Source of the DNA: an uncultured Lachnospiraceae bacterium
GTDB taxonomy: Bacteria; Bacillota; Clostridia; Lachnospirales; Lachnospiraceae
Direction: 5' to 3'
Length of the DNA stretch: 64,000 nt
Assembly (NCBI GenBank): GCA_902783375.1
Contig: CACZQN010000043.1
Span: 16,553-80,552, forward strand
A program made the translations under genes and the position numbers. Shown piece by piece: positions 46,166 to 53,980 of this stretch (position 1 is the stretch's first letter; the number at the start of each line of letters is the position of its first letter). The notes under the pieces were generated by a model, which worked only from the letters and a program-made list of their open reading frames with translations, had not been told where the DNA came from and ran no database searches.

Positions 46166-48544
46166 ATGCGACATCGAATCAGAATCTATGGCATCGTGCA
46201 GGGGGTCGGGTTCCGGCCGACGGTCGCCAGACATGCTTCCACCTATCAGATCCGCGGGACGGTGAGCAACAAAGGACCCTTTGTCGAGGTTGTTGCAGAG
46301 GGGAATCCGGCTGCGGTCGAGGCGTTCGAGGAGGCAATTCGGAACCGGTCGCCGAAGCGGTCTGTCATTCTGAAGATGGACATTGAAGCGCTGGAAGAGA
46401 AGGAACCGCAGTTTCCGGACTTCCAGATCATAGAGAGTGAAAAGACAAAGGGGGAGATTCTGATCTCCCCGGATATTGCGATCTGCGATGACTGTCAGCG
46501 GGAGATGTATGAGAAGGGCGGCAGACGGTATCTGCATCCGTTCATCAACTGCACCTGCTGCGGGCCGCGGCTGACCATTCTGGATGCGCTGCCCTATGAC
46601 CGGGAGCGGACCAGCATGAAGGAATTCCCGATGTGCCCGGACTGCGCAGAGGAATATCATACCCAGGAGGACCGGCGCTATGATGCACAGCCGGTCTGCT
46701 GCAATGACTGTGGCCCGGTGGTGTATCTGCTTGGTCAGGAACCGGACCGGTCCCGCCAGCATGACGCGATTCACCGGATCCGGAAGACCATCGCGGAAGG
46801 CGGGATCGTCGCGGTGAAAGGAATCGGCGGCTACCATCTGTGCTGTGATGCGACGAGTGAGGCGGCGGTGCAGCTCCTGCGCGACCGCAAGAAACGGCCG
46901 ATGAAGCCATTTGCCGTGATGATGCGGGACATCGAGACGGTCCGGAAAAACTGTGAGGTGACGCCGGAGCAGGAGGAGATCCTGACCGGGCACCAGAAGC
47001 CGATCATCCTGCTGCGGGAGAAGGAGGACAGCTGCCTTGCACCGGCCGTGGCGCCTGGAAATCCGAAGGCGGGTGTCATGCTGCCGTATGCACCGATCCA
47101 GCTGCTACTGTTTGATTATGATGACGGGATCCGGATGCCGGAAGCGCTGGTGATGACCAGCGCCAATACATCCGGTGCACCGATCTGCCGGGACGAAGAG
47201 GATGCAAGGCGGGAGCTCTCGGAGCTCTGCGATGAGATTCTCTGCCACAACCGGAAGATCCGCATCCGCGCAGATGATACGGTCATGGATTTCTATGAGG
47301 GGAAACCCTATATGATCCGCCGCTCGCGGGGCTTTGCACCGCTCCCGGTTGTGACTGAGCGGATCCTCGGGAAAACGCAGCTGCCGCGCGTCGTTCTGGC
47401 AATCGGCGGGGAGCTGAAAAACACCTTCTGCATCCGGGTGGGGAATCTCTGTTATCTTTCTCCCTATATCGGGGATATGGAGGATCTGCGGACGGTGGAT
47501 GCGCTCCGGGAGACGATCGAACGGTTCAAGACGCTGCTCGAGGTCGAGCCGGAAGCTGTGATCTGCGATCTGCACCCGCGCTATAACACGGTGGCAGCGG
47601 CAGAGATGCTGGGCCTGCCGGTCTACCGGATCCAGCACCACTATGCGCATATTCTCAGCTGCATGGCGGAGCAGGATGAGCCGGGGCCGGTCATCGGCGT
47701 CTCCTATGACGGGACAGGCTATGGAACGGATGGGACGATCTGGGGCGGAGAGATCCTGCTCGCGGATACGGCTGATTTTACCAGGGAGGCCTCGATCAGG
47801 CCGTTCCTGCAGATCGGTGGAGACTACTCCGCAAGAGAGGGCTGGCGGATCGCACTGTCCATGCTGTATCAACTGGAAAAAGAGGCCGGTGATGGTGAAA
47901 ATGGTCCGGATGTCAGGAGCAGAACCCTTGCCCTTGCGGAGCAGCTTCAGCTTGCCGGGGAGGATGAGACGAAGATCCTGATGGCGATGGCGGACCGCAG
48001 GATGAACGCAGTCACCTCGACCAGCATGGGGCGGTTGTTTGACGCTGTCAGCGCGATTCTCGGGATCCGAAGAGAATCCACCTTTGAGGGTGAGGCATCC
48101 ACAGCACTGCAGTTTGCCGCAGAAGCATTCCTTGCAGAACATGGCGATGGCTCTCAGTCAGGCCATGGTGCAGATGAGGATGACACGTTATATGCGGATC
48201 TGGCAGAGGGCGAGGACGGCCGGCTGATCCTGCCGACGGACCGCCTGGTGGCGGAGATCACGAAGCGGAAGCTTGCCGGTGCATCCGCAGGAGAACTCGC
48301 GTACCATTTCCACCGGGAAGTGGCGCGGATGACCGTCCGCTGCTGTGTGCGGATCCGGGAAAAGACAGGAGAGAATACCGTTGCTCTTTCCGGCGGCTGT
48401 TATCAGAATACGCTCCTGCTTGCACTGACCGAGGAAGGCCTCGCGGAGCAGGGATTCCGGGTGCTGCGGCATGGGATGGTTCCGCCGAATGACGGCGGGA
48501 TTGCACTCGGGCAGGCTGTCTGGAGTGGAGTTCATTCCGAATGA
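46166..48544 (+). CDS. hypF: Carbamoyltransferase HypF
   Basis: HypF uses carbamoyl phosphate and ATP to carbamoylate the C-terminal Cys of HypE, the source of cyanide for [NiFe]-hydrogenase iron. The 792-residue protein has all parts: acylphosphatase domain (YGIVQGVGFRPTVAR), two zinc-finger units (CDDCQREM and CTCCGPR; CPDCAEE and CCNDCGP), a YrdC domain (KGIGGYHLCCDA), and a Kae1-like domain (HHYAHILSCMAEQ, SYDGTGYGTDGTIWGGE, LSGGCYQN). ATG 46166 lies about 5 nt after AAAGGAA; ATG 46136 would add ten residues. It follows the component-1-like pair by 37 nt. Confidence 0.96.
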   Translation: MRHRIRIYGIVQGVGFRPTVARHASTYQIRGTVSNKGPFVEVVAEGNPAAVEAFEEAIRNRSPKRSVILKMDIEALEEKEPQFPDFQIIESEKTKGEILISPDIAICDDCQREMYEKGGRRYLHPFINCTCCGPRLTILDALPYDRERTSMKEFPMCPDCAEEYHTQEDRRYDAQPVCCNDCGPVVYLLGQEPDRSRQHDAIHRIRKTIAEGGIVAVKGIGGYHLCCDATSEAAVQLLRDRKKRPMKPFAVMMRDIETVRKNCEVTPEQEEILTGHQKPIILLREKEDSCLAPAVAPGNPKAGVMLPYAPIQLLLFDYDDGIRMPEALVMTSANTSGAPICRDEEDARRELSELCDEILCHNRKIRIRADDTVMDFYEGKPYMIRRSRGFAPLPVVTERILGKTQLPRVVLAIGGELKNTFCIRVGNLCYLSPYIGDMEDLRTVDALRETIERFKTLLEVEPEAVICDLHPRYNTVAAAEMLGLPVYRIQHHYAHILSCMAEQDEPGPVIGVSYDGTGYGTDGTIWGGEILLADTADFTREASIRPFLQIGGDYSAREGWRIALSMLYQLEKEAGDGENGPDVRSRTLALAEQLQLAGEDETKILMAMADRRMNAVTSTSMGRLFDAVSAILGIRRESTFEGEASTALQFAAEAFLAEHGDGSQSGHGADEDDTLYADLAEGEDGRLILPTDRLVAEITKRKLAGASAGELAYHFHREVARMTVRCCVRIREKTGENTVALSGGCYQNTLLLALTEEGLAEQGFRVLRHGMVPPNDGGIALGQAVWSGVHSE

Positions 48545-48638
48545 ACGGAAGATAAAATAAATGTTGCTGAAGTGGTATGTATTTGGATGTTGGAGATAGA
48601 GAACTGCAGGAAGATGCAGTGCAGAATGGAGGTTCAAC

Positions 48639-48848
48639 ATGTGTGTTGGTATGCAGGGCAAGGTGGTAAAGATCAGCAAGGGGACGGCTGTCATTGATGC
48701 AGAGGGCGCCAGAAGAGAAGTCTCGGTCTCTCTGCTGAAGGATCTGGAACCGGGGGACTATGTGATGGTTCATGCCGGGACCGCAATCGCGAAGATCACA
48801 GACGATGACGAACATGAGATGGACAGCGTCCTTGAGGGACTGTTCTGA
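48639..48848 (+). CDS. hypC: Hydrogenase maturation chaperone HypC
   Basis: The 69-residue HypC/HupF protein starts MCVGMQGKVVKI with the essential N-terminal Cys2 and continues EVSVSLLKDLEPGDYVMVHAG. HypC with HypD holds iron while two cyanides and one CO are attached, then delivers the unit to a hydrogenase large subunit. GGAGG precedes the start. It lies 94 nt after hypF and 13 nt before hypD. Confidence 0.95.
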   Translation: MCVGMQGKVVKISKGTAVIDAEGARREVSVSLLKDLEPGDYVMVHAGTAIAKITDDDEHEMDSVLEGLF

Positions 48849-48861
48849 CACGGAGGATAAG

Positions 48862-49908
48862 ATGCAGGAACATATTAGTGCGAAGGATATCATCACGTCC
48901 TATCATGGACGGAAGCTCCGGATCATGGAGGTCTGTGGGACGCATACCCATGAGATCTTCCGTCTCGGAATCCGGTCGCTGCTCACGGATTCGGTGGAGC
49001 TGATTTCGGGACCGGGCTGTCCGGTCTGTGTGACACCGGCCGGTTTTATTGATGAAGCGGTCTGGCTGGCGCTGGAGAAGGATGTGACGATCTGTTCATT
49101 TGGCGATCTGATCCGAGTCCCGGGGAGCCGGATGTCGCTCGCAGGGGCGAGAGCGGAAGGCGGCAGGGTGCAGGTCGTGTATGCGCCGGTGGATGCCGTG
49201 GAGTATGCGAAAAATCATCCGGAAGAGGAAGTTGTCTTTCTGTCCGTCGGATTTGAAACGACAACGCCATCCTCCTGTATTGCCGTACAGCGCGCCATGG
49301 AAGAAGGGATCACCAATTTCTCCCTGCTGACGGCGAACAAGACCATGCCCAGTGCCTACCGGGCGCTCAAGGATTCCGTAGACGTCTATCTGTATCCTGG
49401 CCATGTGAATGCCATCACCGGAACGAAGCTGTGCGAATCGCTCGTCGAAGAGGGAATCAGCGGCGTGGTGTCCGGCTTTACGGCAAATGAACTGATGACG
49501 GCGATTGCCTGTGCGATCAGGAAGAGCGAAGAGGGAAAGCCGTTCTTTGTCAATGCCTATCCGCGGGTCGTGACGCGGGAAGGGAGCATCGAAGCCCAGG
49601 AGATGGTCGCCGAGATGATGGAAGAGATCGACACAGAGTGGCGCGGCCTCGGGATCATTCCGAAGTCCGGACTGCAGCTGCGGGAGTCGTATGCTGCCTT
49701 TGATGCCAGAAAGAAATTCCAGATTCCGAAGATGGAAGGCAGATCCAATCCTGCCTGCCGCTGCGGTGAGGTCCTGCAGGGAAAGGTAAAGCCTTCGGAC
49801 TGCCCGCTGTTCGGAAAGACCTGTACGCCGCTGCATCCGGTCGGAGCCTGCATGGTATCCGGCGAAGGAGCCTGCAGTGCATACTTTACATACGGGATGC
49901 AGGAGTGA
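48862..49908 (+). CDS. hypD: Hydrogenase maturation protein HypD
   Basis: HypD is the iron-sulfur scaffold on which Fe(CN)2CO is built with HypC. The 348-residue protein has MEVCGTHTHEI (catalytic Cys and His), SGPGCPVCVTP, SVGFETTTPS, and a C-terminal cysteine-rich [4Fe-4S] region (CRCGEVLQG, DCPLFGKTC, GACMVSGEGAC). Nothing essential seems to be missing. GGAGG precedes ATG 48862. It is followed by hypE after 48 nt. Confidence 0.96.
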   Translation: MQEHISAKDIITSYHGRKLRIMEVCGTHTHEIFRLGIRSLLTDSVELISGPGCPVCVTPAGFIDEAVWLALEKDVTICSFGDLIRVPGSRMSLAGARAEGGRVQVVYAPVDAVEYAKNHPEEEVVFLSVGFETTTPSSCIAVQRAMEEGITNFSLLTANKTMPSAYRALKDSVDVYLYPGHVNAITGTKLCESLVEEGISGVVSGFTANELMTAIACAIRKSEEGKPFFVNAYPRVVTREGSIEAQEMVAEMMEEIDTEWRGLGIIPKSGLQLRESYAAFDARKKFQIPKMEGRSNPACRCGEVLQGKVKPSDCPLFGKTCTPLHPVGACMVSGEGACSAYFTYGMQE

Positions 49909-49956
49909 AGATGCATCCTGTCAGTGTCAGAACAAGAGAGAGGAGATCATAGAACC

Positions 49957-50961
49957 ATGACAGAAACAGTAACCCTGGCACACGGAGCCGGCGGACAGCA
50001 GACATCCGACCTGATTGACCAGGTTTTCAAGAAACATTTTGCAAATCCTTATCTGACGGCGGATGATGCCGCAGTGCTGCCGGCGCCGAAGGGAAGGATT
50101 GCCATGACAACGGATGGCTTTATCGTATCGCCTGCGTTCTTTCCGGGCGGCAATATCGGCAAACTTTCCATCTGCGGCACGGTCAATGACCTGTCCTGCA
50201 TGGGGGCGAAGCCGCTCTATCTGACCTGCTCCTTTGTCATCGAGGAAGGCTTCCCGATGGAGAAGCTGGAGGAGATCGCGGCCGCCATGGAGAAGACCGC
50301 TGCTGAATGCGGTGTCCGGATCGTGGCCGGGGACACGAAAGTAGCCGGCAAAGGTCAGGTGGATGGAGTCTTTATCACCACAACGGGTGTCGGTGAGATC
50401 GCAGAAGGCGTGGAGACTTCCGGTGCAAAAGCAGCGCCGGGGGATGCGGTGATCGTGACCGGAGATATCGGCCGGCACGGCTGCACGATCCTCCTCTTAA
50501 GAGATGAATTCGGAATCGATGCGGACGTGACCAGTGACTGCGCCCCGCTCTGGGGAGCCGTGGAGAGCATTCTCCGCGTGGCACCGGACGTCCATGTCAT
50601 CCGGGATGCGACCAGAGGCGGCGTCGGAACAGTTCTCTATGAGATTGCAGGACAGAGCCATGTCGGAATCCGCATCAGCCAGCCGGACATCCCGGTTCAG
50701 CCGGCGGTCAGGGGCGTCTGCAGGATGCTCGGCCTGGAACCGCTGTACCTTGCCTGCGAAGGGAGACTGGTGATCTTTGTGAGAGCGGAGGAGGCAGAAC
50801 AGGTTGTCGAAGCACTCCGCCAGACCCCGTACGGAACCGGCGCCGCCGTCATCGGCCACGTCACCGAAGACTATCCGGGCAAGGTCGTGATGACAACCGA
50901 AATCGGAACCCAGTCCATGCTCCCAAGACCAGGCGGAGAACTCTTACCGCGGATCTGTTAA
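49957..50961 (+). CDS. hypE: Hydrogenase maturation protein HypE
   Basis: HypE dehydrates the carbamoyl group that HypF puts on its last cysteine, giving a thiocyanate that becomes the cyanide ligand. The 334-residue protein has LAHGAGGQQT, DDAAVL, GGNIGKLSICGTVNDLSCMGAKP, GDTKV, DATRGGVGT, and ends in PRIC with the required C-terminal Cys. ATG 49957 begins MTETVTLAHGAGG; GTG 49924 is a less likely start. No hypA or hypB (nickel insertion) is near, so only the iron-ligand half of the [NiFe] pathway is encoded here. Confidence 0.96.
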   Translation: MTETVTLAHGAGGQQTSDLIDQVFKKHFANPYLTADDAAVLPAPKGRIAMTTDGFIVSPAFFPGGNIGKLSICGTVNDLSCMGAKPLYLTCSFVIEEGFPMEKLEEIAAAMEKTAAECGVRIVAGDTKVAGKGQVDGVFITTTGVGEIAEGVETSGAKAAPGDAVIVTGDIGRHGCTILLLRDEFGIDADVTSDCAPLWGAVESILRVAPDVHVIRDATRGGVGTVLYEIAGQSHVGIRISQPDIPVQPAVRGVCRMLGLEPLYLACEGRLVIFVRAEEAEQVVEALRQTPYGTGAAVIGHVTEDYPGKVVMTTEIGTQSMLPRPGGELLPRIC

Positions 50962-50970
50962 TCCAATTCA

Positions 50971-51145
50971 GGACCGACAAAGCGATGCAGGCGCAGTGGC
51001 TGAAAGCTCGCTTTCACAGCCACTGCGTATGCAGAGCTTTACCGGCCGGAACGGCCGCAGCCACAGGAAGGAGCTGCATAGCAGCGGATAGCCGCGGAGC
51101 GGCGGCCTGTGGCGTGTCGGTCCCTCATCTGCATCAGCCACAGGC
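50971..51145 (+). ncRNA. Structured intergenic RNA element of unknown class
   Basis: GGACCGACA (50971-50979) and TGTCGGTCC (51115-51123) close a multibranched fold. Inside are a hairpin GCAGTGGCT...AGCCACTGC with inner GAAAG/CTTTC (50993-51026), CGGCCG/CGGCCG (51043-51057), and GCCACAGG/CCTGTGGC (51060-51113). The last of these encloses GCTGC-ATA-GCAGC and GCCGC-GGA-GCGGC. GATGCAG (50984-50990) can pair with CTGCATC (51129-51135) as a pseudoknot. A second copy of GCCACAGG (51137-51144) just before the ribosome site could replace the first copy in pairing with CCTGTGGC. The layout suggests cis-regulation of the next gene, but a repeat-type element is also possible. I recognise no known riboswitch. 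Confidence 0.55.
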
Positions 51146-51159
51146 AGAAAGGATTCTTT

Positions 51160-51408
51160 ATGGAAACTCGAGTAGCGGTGATGGCGATCATCGTACGCAG
51201 CACAGAACATGTAGAAGAACTGAACCATCTGCTCTCCGAATACGGGAAATACATCATCGGACGGATGGGCATTCCTTACCGGCAGAAAGGGATCAATGTC
51301 ATCAGCATCGCGATCGATGCGCCGCAGGATGTGATCAGCACGGTTTCCGGTAAGATCGGCAGACTGCCGGGTGTCAGCATCAAGACTGCCTACGCACCGG
51401 CAGAGTGA
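51160..51408 (+). CDS. TM1266-type iron-only hydrogenase system regulator
   Basis: The 82-residue ACT-like protein begins METRVAVMAIIVRS and has LLSEYGKYIIGRMGIPYRQKG and GKIGRLPGVSIKTAYA. This is the pattern of the small family found with [FeFe]-hydrogenase maturation genes and thought to be a regulator (TM1266 type). AAAGGA is 6 nt before ATG 51160. The family normally sits with hydE, hydF and hydG; hydF and hydE follow here but hydG does not. Its function has not been proven in any organism I know of. Confidence 0.85.
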   Translation: METRVAVMAIIVRSTEHVEELNHLLSEYGKYIIGRMGIPYRQKGINVISIAIDAPQDVISTVSGKIGRLPGVSIKTAYAPAE

Positions 51409-51467
51409 AGCAGGCCGGATCTTCCGGCCACACGGAAACAAATGCACCACGAAGGAGTACACCCAGT

Positions 51468-52817
51468 ATGCAGACGACAGAAGAGGAAATCAGAATCGGG
51501 GAAGCGGATTTCCCGAAGCCATTCCGGAACGGGCTTGAGTTCAATGCCCCGGTGCACGGAACCTGGAATATAGTCCATATCGGCTTCCAGATGCCCGGAG
51601 CCATCCAGATCTACATCTGTGCCAGAAACTGTATGCGGGGCGTGGTCCTGACAGCGGCAGAGATGAATGCTTCCGACCGGTTCTCCTTTGTCATCCTCGA
51701 GGAAGAGGATATGATCCGCGGCAATCTGGATGACGTAACGATCGAAGGAGTGATCGATGTCATCGAAAAGCGGACAAAGGCCGGAATGCGGCCGGAGGCT
51801 GCCATGATCTTCCCGGTCTGTGTGCATCATTTCCTCGGAACGGATTACCGGAGGATGTACCGGATTCTCGAGGAGACCTTCCCGGATATCGACTTCTACC
51901 AGTGCTACATGGACCCGATTATGCAGAAGAAGGGCTATACGCCAGACCAGAAGTTAAGACGGGCCATGTTCTCACATTTTGCACCGGAAGAACCGGTGAA
52001 AGGCGTGGCTGCCATTCTGGGAAATGATTTCCGGCTTCCGGATGACAGCGATATCTGCCGGATGCTCCGCGAAGCGGGATATACGGTGCGGCAGATCCAG
52101 GACTGCAGGACCTACCGGGACTATCTGGATCTCGGAAAAGCAGAACTTTTCATCGCCGTCTATCCGCCGGGACGCTACGGGGCGGAACTGGCGGCGGGAA
52201 AGATGGGAAGACGATTCCTCTACCTGCCGGGAACCTTTGACACGGAAGAGATGCAGGAACAGCTGCAGGAACTGCAGGCGGTCCTGGGACCGGAGAAGGA
52301 GGATTCCTTTGTGGTCCCGGCCTGGTTTGCGGACGAGGCAGGGAAGCTAGAAGAGGATCTCGAGAACCTGGTGCGCAAGATCGGCAGCACGAAGATTCAG
52401 ATCGACGGAACGGTTCACCCGAGGCCGCTGGGTCTTGCAAGGCTGCTGCTCGCGCACGGCCTGCATGTCACGAAGGTGTATCTGGATGGCATCAGCGGAG
52501 AAGAGGAGAAGGCGTTCTTCTGGCTGCGGGACCACCATCCGGAACTGCTGCTTTCTGCGACCATCCATGTGCGGAAGAGAACCTATGTCACCCGCCATGC
52601 AGCAGAGGGCGGGCAGGAGAAGATCCTTGCCATCGGGCAGAAGGCGGCGTATTTCGCCGGGACACCTTACTTTGTCAACATGGTAGAAGGAAACGGATAC
52701 CAGGGGATTGCCGGCGCCCGGGCGATGGTCCGCTGCATCGCAGAGGCGTATGATGCGGAGAAGGATATAAAAGATCTGGTGCCGCGGAAAGGACTGGGGT
52801 GCGAGAGCTGCCTATGA
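51468..52817 (+). CDS. Nitrogenase component-1-like subunit D (second pair)
   Basis: A 449-residue component-1-like protein, identical in length to the first D-like subunit. YICARNCMRG (Cys51, Cys55) and IFPVCVHHFLGTDYRRMYR (Cys118) stand at the places of the NifD P-cluster motifs. The fold then shows the Rossmann-like repeats of the family (GVAAILGNDFRLPDD, AELFIAVYPPGRYGAELA). It ends in an unusual LGCESCL (Cys445, Cys448), which might bind a metal or cluster. AAGGAG is 10 nt before ATG 51468. The stop overlaps the next start by ATGA, so it pairs with the K-like protein. Function is unknown. Confidence 0.75.
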   Translation: MQTTEEEIRIGEADFPKPFRNGLEFNAPVHGTWNIVHIGFQMPGAIQIYICARNCMRGVVLTAAEMNASDRFSFVILEEEDMIRGNLDDVTIEGVIDVIEKRTKAGMRPEAAMIFPVCVHHFLGTDYRRMYRILEETFPDIDFYQCYMDPIMQKKGYTPDQKLRRAMFSHFAPEEPVKGVAAILGNDFRLPDDSDICRMLREAGYTVRQIQDCRTYRDYLDLGKAELFIAVYPPGRYGAELAAGKMGRRFLYLPGTFDTEEMQEQLQELQAVLGPEKEDSFVVPAWFADEAGKLEEDLENLVRKIGSTKIQIDGTVHPRPLGLARLLLAHGLHVTKVYLDGISGEEEKAFFWLRDHHPELLLSATIHVRKRTYVTRHAAEGGQEKILAIGQKAAYFAGTPYFVNMVEGNGYQGIAGARAMVRCIAEAYDAEKDIKDLVPRKGLGCESCL

Positions 52818-53980
52818 TCAATAGTTACAGAATCATTCCGACCTATACGGGAGATGTCTCGGGGATCGCATCTGCCCTCTATGAGCTGGGCGGCATGGTC
52901 GTGATTCACGATCCGTCCGGCTGCAATTCCACCTACAATACCCATGATGAGACGCGCTGGTATGATGAGGACAGTCTGATCTATATCTCCGGGCTTTCGG
53001 AGATGGACGCAATCCTTGGAAATGATCAGAAGTTCATCGAGGATATTCTTTTTGCGGCGGAGCAAATGCACCCGGCCTTCATCGCACTGACCAGTTCGCC
53101 GATCCCGTTCCTGAACGGGACCGATTTTCAGGGGATCGCGAAAGTCCTTCAGAAGAGGGCAGGAATTCCGGTCTTCTATGTCCGGTCCAATGGAACGCAT
53201 GATTATTCCGTCGGTGCCGGGGAGGCATTCCGGTCGCTGGCGGAACTGCTCTTTGCAGACGCAGGGAAGTCCGGGAAGGAGAAGCGGGAGCGTCATCCGG
53301 AAACCATCTCCATCAACCTGCTGGGCCTGACCCCGCTGGACTATGATGCGGACGGCGTGACGGCATCCCTGCAGGAGAAGCTGAAGGCGTTCCGGATCCT
53401 GTCCTCGTGGAGCATGGGGAGCAGCCTGGAGGATCTGAAGAGAGCAGCTGATGCGGATGTCAACCTGGTCGTCTCTGTCACGGGACTTGCAGCTGCACAG
53501 TACATGGAAGAAAAGCTGGGCATCCCCTACGTGGTGGGCACGCCCATCGGAAGCTATGCAGATGTGCTCCTTGCGCAGATCCGCGAGGCCGCCCGCAGCG
53601 GGAAAGGCTGCAGGCGGGAAGGCCAGGCCCAGACATCGATGGAGGAGGCACCTGATCCGGAGATCGTCCTGGTCGGGGAACCGGTGATCATGCAGGGGCT
53701 GGCAGAGCATCTGCGGCTCGCGAGCGGCATCCGGCCGACCGTGATCAATCCGCTCGAGACGGCCTGCCCCGGCGTGGAGCGGATGACGCGGGGAGAAGAA
53801 GACCTGGAAGCAATCCTTGCACATGCGAAGGGATTCATCGGGGATCCGCTGTACAGACCACTGCTGCCCGCCGGGACAACATTTGCTGCATATAGTCATG
53901 AGGCATTTTCAGGGAGATGCTTCAGAAGAAACAGAATTAACCTGCTTGAGGATAAGGAGCTGGAAAAGATATGTCTATGA
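52814..53980 (+). CDS. Nitrogenase component-1-like subunit K (second pair)
   Basis: A 388-residue paralogue of the first K-like subunit: SGIASALYELGGMVVIHDPSGC with Cys37, DETRWYDEDS, GLSEMDAILGND, and SSPIPFLNGTDFQGIA without the NifK Cys153 equivalent. Only one of the three P-cluster cysteines is thus retained. It is shorter than NifK. The start overlaps the D-like gene by 4 nt and the stop overlaps hydF by 10 nt, which ties this pair to H-cluster maturation genes. It may form a scaffold or a reductase with the NifH-like protein. Confidence 0.77.
   Translation: MINSYRIIPTYTGDVSGIASALYELGGMVVIHDPSGCNSTYNTHDETRWYDEDSLIYISGLSEMDAILGNDQKFIEDILFAAEQMHPAFIALTSSPIPFLNGTDFQGIAKVLQKRAGIPVFYVRSNGTHDYSVGAGEAFRSLAELLFADAGKSGKEKRERHPETISINLLGLTPLDYDADGVTASLQEKLKAFRILSSWSMGSSLEDLKRAADADVNLVVSVTGLAAAQYMEEKLGIPYVVGTPIGSYADVLLAQIREAARSGKGCRREGQAQTSMEEAPDPEIVLVGEPVIMQGLAEHLRLASGIRPTVINPLETACPGVERMTRGEEDLEAILAHAKGFIGDPLYRPLLPAGTTFAAYSHEAFSGRCFRRNRINLLEDKELEKICL

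Noticed and set aside
50971..51145. Insertion-sequence or MITE remnant as the explanation of the inverted repeats
   Set aside because: There are several nested stems rather than one pair of terminal repeats, no target duplication is visible, and no second copy occurs in the window. A genome-wide copy search is still needed.
42921..53980. True nitrogenase for nitrogen fixation
   Set aside because: The component-1-like proteins lack most P-cluster cysteines, the K-like subunits are far too short, and no nifB, nifE or nifN is present.
42921..53980. CfbCD-type or chlorophyll-type reductase
   Set aside because: No tetrapyrrole gene is nearby, and the neighbours are hydrogenase maturation genes. 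Not fully excluded without phylogeny.
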